From: Opitutaceae bacterium
GTDB lineage: Bacteria > Verrucomicrobiota > Verrucomicrobiia > Opitutales > Opitutaceae
NCBI GenBank assembly: GCA_009919985.1
Contig: RGAX01000054.1
Span: 1-15,522 of the forward strand
DNA: 15,522 nucleotides
Direction of reading: 5' to 3'
Of this stretch, positions 6,658-14,574 are shown in pieces (position 1 is the stretch's first letter; each line of letters begins with the position of its first letter). Below the pieces are notes generated by a model, which saw nothing but the letters and a program-made list of their open reading frames with translations, had not been told where the DNA came from and made no database searches. A program made the position numbers and the translations under genes.

Positions 6658-7766
6658 TGATAATAAAAGGTGAACGTCATATCCTGTGAGTTGCCCAACA
6701 TCGCAACCATGTCATCAGACCATTTCCCATAAGGCGAACGCGCCGTTATGGCGCTGATGCACGCTTCTTTACCTTGGTCGCTGGAGGTGTTCTTGACGTC
6801 GATAATCGTTGTAATCTTGCCGTCAGAATCCATGCGAAAACTCACGGTTACCGTCGTGCCCGAGGGTGGATAAAGTGAGCTGGAGAGCAAGATGCGGTCC
6901 CACTGGATCTGCACGGTCTCGATCATGCGTTGCAGATATACACCGTAATTACTCCAACGTGCATCGACCGCGGTGGGCCCGATGTTCATCGTGCCAAATT
7001 TATTGTCCGAGAAAATACCGGGACGCACCTGCTGCTTTTGCAGCACGGGACGGGGCTGCGGTTTCTGGCGATCAATCTTGGACGTGCTCGCCTGTGCACC
7101 TTGAAGGAGCGGCGCATTCTTGATGCCTTCAACCCGCTCGGGCACCGCTTTAGCACCCTCGACCAATTTGGCGATGTTGCTACCAAAGGCATCCGCGCTG
7201 TCGCCTTCTTTCTTCTCAAAACCCGAGAGTGGATTTTGCTCCTGCTTCGGGGCCTCTTGCGGTGCGTCTTTGGCGGCGACTTCGACGGGCGGAGCCATCG
7301 GCACCGATTCCTGCGGCTTGGTGAGTTGGCCGTCGACGATCTGCGTGGATTGAATATCTTTTTTTCCCTCGAGCGCGGGCATGTCGTTCTTGCCGTTGGG
7401 CGTCGGCTTCTCCTGCGCGACCTGCTGGTTCATGAAACTGAAATTATTCGTCTTATCGGGCGGATTATCCGGTGCATCAGGATTAGCCTCCACGAATTTC
7501 GAAGGCAGCGGCTTGGGTTGCGACTTCGGCGCTTCAAACTCCTCGGGCGCCATTTCGATACTAAAGGTCTGGGGTGGTGGCGTGCGCGGCACCAAGGACT
7601 CCGGAGCGACTTTCAACAAATAAGGGGCCGCCACAAACAGCAGCAGGTGCAACACGAGCGTCCCGATCACGCCGATTTGAATCGAACGTACCTCTGGGTT
7701 CGTTGAGAGCCGCGGCAAAGCCCGGCGTGATCGGGTCGGCGGCGGCTCACTTAAAAGGGTACTCAT
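6654..7766 (-). CDS. TonB/TolA-like energy-transducing envelope protein
   Basis: The 370-residue protein has a short cytoplasmic head and one membrane segment at about 29-51 (IQIGVIGTLVLHLLLFVAAPYLL). A long region rich in Pro, Gln and Lys (about 55-260) is suited to spanning the periplasm. A small C-terminal domain (about 268-370) contains TVTVSFRMDSDGKITTIIDVKNTS and ends in MTFTFYY, like TonB/TolA C-terminal domains. Such proteins couple inner-membrane proton-motive force to outer-membrane processes. No exbB/tolQ, exbD/tolR or tolB gene is adjacent, so its partners are elsewhere. The first half resembles TonB in Pro-rich composition; the second half could equally be TolA-like. It lies 32 bp after maf and overlaps the next gene by 4 bp. 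Confidence 0.75.
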   Translation of the reverse strand: MSTLLSEPPPTRSRRALPRLSTNPEVRSIQIGVIGTLVLHLLLFVAAPYLLKVAPESLVPRTPPPQTFSIEMAPEEFEAPKSQPKPLPSKFVEANPDAPDNPPDKTNNFSFMNQQVAQEKPTPNGKNDMPALEGKKDIQSTQIVDGQLTKPQESVPMAPPVEVAAKDAPQEAPKQEQNPLSGFEKKEGDSADAFGSNIAKLVEGAKAVPERVEGIKNAPLLQGAQASTSKIDRQKPQPRPVLQKQQVRPGIFSDNKFGTMNIGPTAVDARWSNYGVYLQRMIETVQIQWDRILLSSSLYPPSGTTVTVSFRMDSDGKITTIIDVKNTSSDQGKEACISAITARSPYGKWSDDMVAMLGNSQDMTFTFYYQ

Positions 7767-7798
7767 GGACGCTGGGCTTCGGAAAGGATAAGAATCAT

Positions 7799-8380
7799 TC
7801 AGCGCAGCAGACCGCCCCGGGTCAAAATTTGTTTCGTTGTTTCTAAGGGCAATCCGATGATATTCGATAACGACCCCTGATAACGCTCAATGATCAAGTC
7901 GGGATGATCTTGAATCCCGTAGCCGCCCGCCTTATCAAGTGTATGCACGCGAGATAGATAAGCTTCAATCACGTCGTCGCGGAAAGACTTAAAAGTGACC
8001 TCGCTCGACTCGCCATCATCGATCCGTAGTCCATCGCTCAAGCACCTCAAAGCCAAACCGGTAAACACCGTGTGCGTGCGACCGCTCAAGCGCCGCAACA
8101 TCTCGCGCGCTTCGGCAGCATCGGCGGGTTTATTCAATGCGGCTCCTTCGAGAAAAACCGTGGTGTCGGCCCCAAGTACGAGCGCCTCAGGATGTCGCCC
8201 TGCGACCCAATCAGCTTTAAGTGCTGCGTTGTGCGCAACCATAACGCGTGGATCCGTCGCGGGATCTTCATGCTCGGTCACCAGTGCCGTAACGACAGTA
8301 AAGCTCACTCCGAGTTGAGCGAGCAGCTCCCGCCGGCGCGGCGAAGCCGAAGCGAGGATTAACAACGGCGCTGCGCTCAT
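7799..8380 (-). CDS. maf: Maf-family nucleoside triphosphate pyrophosphatase
   Basis: Maf proteins hydrolyse non-canonical or modified nucleoside triphosphates (dTTP/UTP and methylated derivatives in many members) to monophosphates, and have been linked to cell division arrest. The 193-residue product has the full motif series: ASASPRRRELL (10-20), VLGADTTV with Asp72, NKP, MLRRLSGRTHTVFTG (94-108), SEVTFKSFRDD, DKAGGYGIQ (149-157) and SNIIGLPLE near the end. Length is normal. ATG 8380 overlaps the stop of the upstream efflux gene by 4 bp (ATGA), so the two are probably translated in series. The split between YhdE-like and YceF-like specificity cannot be decided with confidence, although the KSF/DD pattern favours the dTTP/UTP type. 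Confidence 0.93.
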   Translation of the reverse strand: MSAAPLLILASASPRRRELLAQLGVSFTVVTALVTEHEDPATDPRVMVAHNAALKADWVAGRHPEALVLGADTTVFLEGAALNKPADAAEAREMLRRLSGRTHTVFTGLALRCLSDGLRIDDGESSEVTFKSFRDDVIEAYLSRVHTLDKAGGYGIQDHPDLIIERYQGSLSNIIGLPLETTKQILTRGGLLR

Positions 8381-9687
8381 TCCACGCGCTCCGCGAGGAT
8401 GCCACGCACCTCGCCCTTGGCGCGGGCGAGCTCAACGCGGCTGAGATTGTATTGGTAAACGGCTTCAACGCGTCCGTCGCTGGCGATCGCAAGGCGATTC
8501 TGCGCTTCGATGATCTCGCGATTATCGGCGACACCTTGTTGGAAACGTTTCTGCGCCAGATCCAGTTCTTGCTCAGCGAGGTGTAGGCTTTTTTCCGCCA
8601 CAGCGATCTGGGCGAAACGTGAGGCCGCGTCTTGTTGGGCGAGTCGGAGCTCAGCGGAGATTTGCAGCTCGAGATTATGCAAGCGCACGGTTTGGGCGCG
8701 TTGGCGCGAAAGCGCGGCGCGGCGATCGGCGCCGCTTTTGAAACCATCGAAGATCGGAACTGTAACCGTCGCGCCAGCGAACCAGGTTTGTTGATTTGCG
8801 TTGTCGAAAATCTCGGGGGAAACGTAACCGTACTCGCCACTAAGGCCGAGAGCAGGGAGACGTTGAAACTTGGCGGTTTGGACATCGAATTTAGCCTGTT
8901 CGACAGCCTTTTGCGCGCGGAGCCAATCAGCCCGTTTCGCAAAGGTCGTCTGCTCGAAGCCGTCGGCGAAATTGCCCGCGTTCACGCGCCTCACCTCGAA
9001 ATCAGCCAAGGCCAAACGACGCGCGGGGTCTAAATCCAGCAAACGCTGCAACAATAACGCACTTTGGTAAACGACGGTGTCTTGTTGTAAGCGGGCTTGC
9101 TCGGCTTGGGCCAAGAGGGATTCCGCTCGGGTCACATCGATCTGCGTCGCCACGCCAGCGCTCAACTGGTTGAGCGCAAGATCAACGAGAGCTTTGGCAC
9201 GAGCGGTGTTGGCGTCCAAGACTTCAATGCGACGGAGGTTTCTCAAATGCGTGAAGAACGTCTGCGCCACCGAGGTCAGCGCGGTTTGCAGAGTCGCCTG
9301 ATAATCAGCCTGCGCAACGGCGATACCGACGCGCGAGGACTTGTAGGCTGAGAGTTGTTGCGGATTTAATACCGCGATGCTGCTCGTAAGCTTGACGTCA
9401 AAGCGGTTAGTCGCGGGGGTCTGCGTAAGAGCTCCGCTACTCGCAACCGAAACTGCTTCGGTGCGCCTTTGATTACCGCTCAAGCCCACGATTGGCATGA
9501 GCCCCACACGCTGCTGATTCGAAGCCTCCAAGGCCTGCGCCGCGGACTCGCGACTTAATAGGACGGTGACATTAACGCCTTCGACAGCGCCCAAGGCCTG
9601 CGCCAGAGAGAGCGGGTCAGCTTGAGCGGAAACGCTAATTGCCACCGCCAAAGCGGCGAAAACAAGGGGAAACCGAAACACGTGCAT
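8377..9687 (-). CDS. TolC-family outer-membrane efflux protein
   Basis: The 436-residue product is an outer-membrane channel of the OEP type that would connect an inner-membrane exporter to the outside. ATG 9687 is preferred because it gives a clean signal peptide (MHVFRFPLVFAALAVAISVSAQA, cleavage before DPLSLAQAL); the longer frame to TTG 9747 adds 20 charged residues in front of it and would run close to nadE. Two similar halves of long alpha-helices rich in Ala, Gln, Leu and Arg are visible, one at about residues 110-215 and one at about 330-430, each flanking a strand-type segment such as QTWFAGATVTVPIFDGFKSGADRRAA. There is no gene for a membrane-fusion protein or RND/ABC pump next to it. 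It heads the minus-strand set that continues with maf. Confidence 0.9.
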   Translation of the reverse strand: MHVFRFPLVFAALAVAISVSAQADPLSLAQALGAVEGVNVTVLLSRESAAQALEASNQQRVGLMPIVGLSGNQRRTEAVSVASSGALTQTPATNRFDVKLTSSIAVLNPQQLSAYKSSRVGIAVAQADYQATLQTALTSVAQTFFTHLRNLRRIEVLDANTARAKALVDLALNQLSAGVATQIDVTRAESLLAQAEQARLQQDTVVYQSALLLQRLLDLDPARRLALADFEVRRVNAGNFADGFEQTTFAKRADWLRAQKAVEQAKFDVQTAKFQRLPALGLSGEYGYVSPEIFDNANQQTWFAGATVTVPIFDGFKSGADRRAALSRQRAQTVRLHNLELQISAELRLAQQDAASRFAQIAVAEKSLHLAEQELDLAQKRFQQGVADNREIIEAQNRLAIASDGRVEAVYQYNLSRVELARAKGEVRGILAERVE

Positions 9688-9779
9688 ATCCGTAACAAAG
9701 CGCACCTTCCGCGAAACGTGCAAGCCTTGCGAGTTGCGCCTCGCCAAATGCCCCGCAGGCTTTTCCTCTCGTAACTTCC
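9688..9779. promoter_or_regulatory. Divergent spacer between the tolC-like gene and nadE
   Basis: This 92-bp region should carry promoters for the minus-strand efflux/maf set and for the plus-strand nadE run. A hairpin or operator-like palindrome, GCGAG-6-CTCGC, lies at 9729-9744. No convincing -10/-35 pair and no Shine-Dalgarno sequence could be assigned. The functional label rests on gene orientation. Confidence 0.35.
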
Positions 9780-11420
9780 ATGCGTCTCGGCCTCGCCCAG
9801 CTTAATCCGACCGTCGGTGACCTCGCCGGCAATCGCCGTCAAATTCTCGCTGCTTACGCCGCGCTCGTCGCCCAAGGCGCCGAACTCGTCGTTTTCCCTG
9901 AGCTCATCGTCTGCGGTTATCCGCCACGCGACTTGCTTTTGAAACGGCACTTCGTGCCCGACGTCGTGGATTCTATGGCTGAAATCGCAGCAGCCATCGG
10001 TGAGGTGCCGGCGATCGTTGGCACCGTCACGCTCAATACTTCCGGAAACGGCCGTGCTTTCTACAACTCCGCCGCATTCTGCCACCGCGGCCAGATTATC
10101 ACCACCGCGCATAAGTGCCTGTTGCCGACCTACGACGTCTTTGACGAGGACCGCTACTTCGAACCCGCCGCTGCGCCCACCGTCGTTATCTATCAGGATA
10201 AAAAAATCGGCATTACGCTTTGCGAGGACATTTGGACGCACCCAATGGTCAGCACTCGTCGCCTTTATCACGGCCTCGACCCCGTTACCCAACTCGCCGC
10301 AATAAAGTGCGACCTCATGGTCAATCTCTCCGCCAGCCCCTGGCATCATGGCAAAGGCGATGTTCGCACCAAAATCGTCACCGACTCCGCCCGCACCCTC
10401 GGCTGCCCTGTAGCCTACGTGAACGCCGTCGGCGGCAATGATGAACTCATCTTCGACGGCCGTAGCCTTGTTGCTCAATCCGATGGCAGCATTACCGCGG
10501 GCCTGGCCGCGTTCACGGAAGATATCCGCGTCGTCGATACCGGCACTAGCACGGAGCGCGCGGCCACGTTTCAACAATCTGAACTTGCCGACATTTACGC
10601 GGCACTCGTCTTGGGGTTGCGGGACTACGCGCAGAAATCCGGTTTCAAAAAAGCTCTCATCGCGCTGAGTGGCGGTATCGATTCCGCGCTCGTCGCCGTG
10701 ATCGCCGCGGAAGCTTTCGGCCCGCAAAATGTTATCGGTGTTTCGCTCCCCTCTTCTATTTCTTCGCAACACTCCCGCGACGACGCCCGCATCCTTGCCA
10801 CAAACCTGGGCATCCGCTTCGAGACCATCGCGATCGCTGACGCCGTAGCCGCGACCGAACACTCCTTGGAACCGGTCTTCAAGGGACTCGCCCGTGACGT
10901 GACTGAAGAGAACATCCAGGCCCGCACCCGCGGCGTCCTGATGATGGCGCTGTCTAATAAATTTGGCGCCTTACTTCTAACGACCGGTAACAAAAGTGAA
11001 ATGGCCGTCGGGTACTGCACGCTCTACGGCGACATGTGCGGAGGTCTCGCCGTCATCAGCGATGTGTTTAAGATGCAGGTCTACGCCCTTTCGCGCTGGA
11101 TCAACCGCGACCGCGAGATCATCCCCGTCAATACCATCGATAAGCCACCCTCGGCCGAACTTCGCCCCGGCCAAGTCGATCAAGACAGCCTCCCGCCCTA
11201 TGAACAACTCGACGCCATATTGCGCGGGTACGTTGAAGAAGGCCTGTCCCGCCGTGACCTCATCGCCCAAGGGTTTACCGAATCTGTGGTCAACGACATC
11301 GCCCGCAAAGTCGATCTCAACGAATACAAGCGTAAGCAGTCTGCTCCCGGTCTTAAGATCACCCCACTCGCCTTCGGCGTCGGCCGTCGTATCCCCATTG
11401 TTCAAAAATACGTGAGCTAA
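9780..11420 (+). CDS. nadE: Glutamine-dependent NAD+ synthetase
   Basis: The enzyme makes the last step of NAD biosynthesis: it amidates nicotinic acid adenine dinucleotide using ATP, with ammonia drawn from glutamine. The 546-residue, two-domain form is complete. The N-terminal nitrilase-type glutaminase (1-260) has the triad Glu41 (FPEL), Lys112 (HKCLLPTY) and Cys148 (TLCEDIW). The C-terminal synthetase has the ATP pyrophosphatase loop SGGIDSAL at 297-304, then TTGNKSEMAVGYCTLYGD and IDKPPSAELRPGQVDQDSLPPYEQLD. Start ATG 9780 gives the expected MRLGLAQLNPTVGDLAGN. It diverges from the tolC-like gene and is followed after 27 bp by hemL in the same direction, so the two may share a transcript. 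Confidence 0.97.
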   Translation: MRLGLAQLNPTVGDLAGNRRQILAAYAALVAQGAELVVFPELIVCGYPPRDLLLKRHFVPDVVDSMAEIAAAIGEVPAIVGTVTLNTSGNGRAFYNSAAFCHRGQIITTAHKCLLPTYDVFDEDRYFEPAAAPTVVIYQDKKIGITLCEDIWTHPMVSTRRLYHGLDPVTQLAAIKCDLMVNLSASPWHHGKGDVRTKIVTDSARTLGCPVAYVNAVGGNDELIFDGRSLVAQSDGSITAGLAAFTEDIRVVDTGTSTERAATFQQSELADIYAALVLGLRDYAQKSGFKKALIALSGGIDSALVAVIAAEAFGPQNVIGVSLPSSISSQHSRDDARILATNLGIRFETIAIADAVAATEHSLEPVFKGLARDVTEENIQARTRGVLMMALSNKFGALLLTTGNKSEMAVGYCTLYGDMCGGLAVISDVFKMQVYALSRWINRDREIIPVNTIDKPPSAELRPGQVDQDSLPPYEQLDAILRGYVEEGLSRRDLIAQGFTESVVNDIARKVDLNEYKRKQSAPGLKITPLAFGVGRRIPIVQKYVS

Positions 11421-11447
11421 ACGTTAACCTGCTGCTCACGCCTCGTC

Positions 11448-12731
11448 ATGTCGTCCCAGTCTTCAGATCAACTTTTCGCCCGCGCGCTCCAACTCATCCC
11501 CGGTGGCGTCAACTCCCCAGTCCGCGCCTTCCGCTCGGTCGGAGGTTCGCCATTTTACGTGAAGGCCGCCCGTGGCGCGACGCTCATCACCGCCGACGAT
11601 CGCGAACTGATTGATTTCGTCTGCACGTGGGGGCCTGCGATCCACGGCCACAACCACCCGCGCATTAAAGCCGCCATCGCCACCGCCCTTGAGAGCGGCA
11701 CCTCCTTTGGCACACCCAATCCCTACGAAGTCGAAATGGCCGAGCTCATCACCCGGCTCGTTCCTTCCATTCAAAAAGTTCGCATGACCAGTAGCGGCAC
11801 CGAGGCCACGATGTCCGCTGTACGGCTCGCGCGTGGATTCACGCGGCGCGATAAAATTATCAAGTTTTCCGGCTGCTACCACGGCCATTCTGACTCGCTA
11901 CTCATCAAAGCTGGCTCCGGCGCCTTGACGCACGGTCACCCTGATAGCGCCGGCATTCCCGCCAGTTTCGCCCGCGAGACTCTCGTGCTTCCTTTTAATA
12001 ACGCCGCCGCCTTGTCTGCCGCGTTTGCCGCCCATCCCGATCAAATCGCCGGCGTTATCCTCGAGCCCAATATAGGTAACGTCGGCTTCATCCCCGCCGA
12101 CCCCGGCTACCTCGCCGCCGTCCGCCAACTGTGCACCCAGCATGGCGCGCTACTCATCTTTGACGAAGTCATGACGGGATTCCGCCTCGCTCTCGGCGGC
12201 GTGCAACAACTCGAAGGTATAACGCCCGACCTCACCACCCTCGGCAAAATCATCGGCGGCGGTCTGCCCGTGGGCGCATTTGGCGGACGCGCCGACATCA
12301 TGGATCACCTCGCGCCGCTCGGCCCCGTGTATCAAGCCGGTACCCTTTCCGGCAACCCCCTCGCCCTCTCCGCCGGTATCGCCAGCTTACGCCTCCTCGA
12401 GGAGCTCAATCCGTACGCGCGCCTCGATACTCTAGGCCGCCAAGTCCGCGACGCCGTGCTCGCCGCCGCAAATGCCAAAGGTATTCCAGTCCAAGTTCCG
12501 CAACGCGGCTCCATGTTCAGCGTGTTCTTTACCGCAACACCGATTCGCGATTACGACAGCGCACTTACCTCGGACACTGCGCTCTTTGGTCGGTTCTTCC
12601 GCGCCTGTCTCGATGGCGGAGTTTATCTGCCGCCCAGCGCCTACGAAGCCTATTTTCTTAGCACAGCCCATGAAGGTGACGCCATTGACCGCGCCTGCGA
12701 AGTGATCAGCACGGCCCTTCGCAGCCTCTAA
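11448..12731 (+). CDS. hemL: Glutamate-1-semialdehyde 2,1-aminomutase
   Basis: HemL converts glutamate-1-semialdehyde to 5-aminolevulinate in the C5 route to haem and other tetrapyrroles, using PLP or PMP. The 427-residue product has the typical beginning (LFARALQLIPGGVNSPVRAF), the cofactor phosphate-binding SSGTEA at 115-120, CYHGHSD at 143-149, DEVMTGFR at 239-246, and the PLP lysine in LGKIIGGGLPVGAFGG (Lys267). GTLSGNPLA follows later. Nothing is missing. The start is ATG 11448, with a pyrimidine-rich leader and no Shine-Dalgarno sequence. It sits 27 bp after nadE and 1 bp before the S55 gene. Presence of the C5 pathway fits most bacteria outside the Alphaproteobacteria. Confidence 0.97.
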   Translation: MSSQSSDQLFARALQLIPGGVNSPVRAFRSVGGSPFYVKAARGATLITADDRELIDFVCTWGPAIHGHNHPRIKAAIATALESGTSFGTPNPYEVEMAELITRLVPSIQKVRMTSSGTEATMSAVRLARGFTRRDKIIKFSGCYHGHSDSLLIKAGSGALTHGHPDSAGIPASFARETLVLPFNNAAALSAAFAAHPDQIAGVILEPNIGNVGFIPADPGYLAAVRQLCTQHGALLIFDEVMTGFRLALGGVQQLEGITPDLTTLGKIIGGGLPVGAFGGRADIMDHLAPLGPVYQAGTLSGNPLALSAGIASLRLLEELNPYARLDTLGRQVRDAVLAAANAKGIPVQVPQRGSMFSVFFTATPIRDYDSALTSDTALFGRFFRACLDGGVYLPPSAYEAYFLSTAHEGDAIDRACEVISTALRSL

Positions 12732-12732
12732 T

Positions 12733-14526
12733 ATGTTTTCTCATCTCTCGCATCTCGCTATGCGCCACGGGCTTTTTCTCGTTTTTTTCGCGTTCCTTAT
12801 CGTCCCGATTTTTGCGGCTCCGCCCGCTATCTCAACCCTGTCCATCGACGAACTCCGTCCCGGCCAACGTGGCCAGGTCTGGACAGTCTTCCGCGGCACC
12901 GAGCCTGAACCCTTTGAGGTTGAAGTGACGGGCGTAGTGCGCAACGCCCTCGGTCCCGGCAAATCCCTCATTCTTTGCCAACTCACCGATCCACGCGTCC
13001 AAAATATGGGCGCCGTCGCCGGTATGAGCGGTAGTCCGCTTTATATCGACGGCAAACTCGCTGGAGCGCTTAGCTACCAAATTCAACGCTTTGAAACCGT
13101 GCGCTACGCCGGCTTCACCCCTGCCGCCGACTTGGCCGAAGTTCGCGACAAACCCGATCTCACGCCCGTTAAAATTCGCGTCACACCGGTCGCTACTTTT
13201 AATCCAACTTCATCCGATAGATCGTTTGCCTCGACTTACACGCCGCTCCAACCGGCCTTCACGCTGAGTGGACTGTCGCCGCAAGTGGTCGATCTGATCG
13301 CACCCCATTTCGCCGCCTTGGGTCTGAACGCCACTGCGCTCGGCGGCAGCACTTTGGCCGCGGCCTCCGCTGCCAGCACGAGCACTCCGCCCGCACCGTT
13401 GCGTGCAGGTTCAGCAATCGCCGTCGCCTTGGCGACCGGGGACATCACGATTGCGGGCACGGGCACCGTTTCTAGCGTAGACGGGCAACGCATCACCGCC
13501 TTCGGCCATGCGATGCTTGCCCTAGGCGATGTCGAACTTCCGCTCTGCACCGCAGAGATAGTCACGATCCTGCCGTCGAATCTTACCTCCGTTAAAATCG
13601 CCAACACCGGGGCTATCGTCGGAACGATCACCCAAGATCGACTCTCAGCCGTCTCCGGCACGCTGGGTCCCGGGCCTGCGATGACCGCCGTGCAAGTTGA
13701 GATCGCACCGACAAGCCTCACGGCCCGCACACTGCGCTTTCAAGTCGCGCGCCACACCCAGCTCACGCCGGCCTTAATCGCGGCCGGCCTCACGCAAGCC
13801 ATCGTCGGCTCCAACGACGGCGCGCTCGCCCACGGTTTTAGCATCACCAGCAATATCTCTTTTTCCCCGACCCAAACACTAACGACCCGCTCGCTCCATG
13901 CCGGCCCCCAAGCCTTCGCCCAAGGTCTCAACCAATTTGTCCGCAGCCTCGCCCAAGACCTGCAAAATCCCTATGAGAAGATCTTCCCTAGCTCGATCCA
14001 TTTCACCGTCGAAGCCCTCACCACCAATCCCGCCGTTACGGTCGATCTCTTCCAGCTCTCCCGCGCCACCGTACGTGCCGGTGAGACGATTACCGCCACA
14101 CTCGCTTGGCGGGATTTTCAAGGCGAAGCCCACCGTGAAATTATCACGCTACCCATCGATCCCGCTTGGACTGGAAAAACCTTGGAAATCATACTCGGCC
14201 CCGGACCCGCACTCGACGAACTCACCGGTCGCCCTGCCGTAATTGCTGCGGCCACCTTGCGCAGTTTCGACTCCTATCTCTCGGCTATGCGCGATGACCG
14301 TCCGCGTGATGGCCTGTGTCTTGCGATCGCAGAAAAGTCTACGCTCTTTAGCGACGAAACCACTTCGACTCCGGAAATTCCCGGCTCGATCGAACGCATC
14401 GCTCGCGCCGCCGACGAAGCCCGTTTCCAAAAACGCGACGCCGTCCTGCCGCTATTCGAACGTCACGTGCTTTCCGGAAAACTCACCAGCGTTATCATAC
14501 GCCGTCCACTGCGCGTAGTAGACTAA
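12733..14526 (+). CDS. Exported protein with SpoIVB-type peptidase S55 domain
   Basis: The product has 597 residues. A signal peptide covers about 1-29 (hydrophobic core LFLVFFAFLIVPIFA); ATG 12760 (Met10) is an alternative start. Residues 37-135 resemble the serine half of the SpoIVB peptidase domain: DELRPGQRGQVWTVFRG, FEVEVTGVV, LTDPR and the nucleophile motif GMSGSP at 97-102. The histidine half comes later (AFGHAMLALGD, His259, then VTILPSNLTSVKIANTGAIVGTITQDR). In Bacillus SpoIVB the His half comes first, so the order here is swapped, as also recalled for acidobacterial relatives. Residues 400-597 form a further domain I do not recognise. It begins 1 bp after the hemL stop. Proteolytic activity is plausible but unproven, and the substrate is unknown. 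The protein is not a sporulation marker here. Confidence 0.8.
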   Translation: MFSHLSHLAMRHGLFLVFFAFLIVPIFAAPPAISTLSIDELRPGQRGQVWTVFRGTEPEPFEVEVTGVVRNALGPGKSLILCQLTDPRVQNMGAVAGMSGSPLYIDGKLAGALSYQIQRFETVRYAGFTPAADLAEVRDKPDLTPVKIRVTPVATFNPTSSDRSFASTYTPLQPAFTLSGLSPQVVDLIAPHFAALGLNATALGGSTLAAASAASTSTPPAPLRAGSAIAVALATGDITIAGTGTVSSVDGQRITAFGHAMLALGDVELPLCTAEIVTILPSNLTSVKIANTGAIVGTITQDRLSAVSGTLGPGPAMTAVQVEIAPTSLTARTLRFQVARHTQLTPALIAAGLTQAIVGSNDGALAHGFSITSNISFSPTQTLTTRSLHAGPQAFAQGLNQFVRSLAQDLQNPYEKIFPSSIHFTVEALTTNPAVTVDLFQLSRATVRAGETITATLAWRDFQGEAHREIITLPIDPAWTGKTLEIILGPGPALDELTGRPAVIAAATLRSFDSYLSAMRDDRPRDGLCLAIAEKSTLFSDETTSTPEIPGSIERIARAADEARFQKRDAVLPLFERHVLSGKLTSVIIRRPLRVVD

Positions 14527-14574
14527 GTCCTCTGGTTTTTTAATCACCCCCTCTAAATCTCCACGCCAACGCTG

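Noticed and set aside
6930..7706. 258-codon plus-strand frame opposite the TonB-like gene
   Set aside because: Composition is rich in Arg, Leu and His as expected for a mirror of a Pro/Lys/Gln-rich gene; the opposite strand has a membrane segment and conserved C-terminal domain.
9688..9747. Upstream TTG start for the tolC-like gene
   Set aside because: It would bury the clear signal peptide behind 20 charged residues and consume the divergent promoter space.
9555..10862. Long minus-strand open frame of 435 codons across nadE and the start of the tolC-like gene
   Set aside because: It is antisense to strong nadE homology, has no recognisable motifs, and its tail merely re-reads the efflux gene in another frame. 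Long antisense frames are common in GC-rich DNA.
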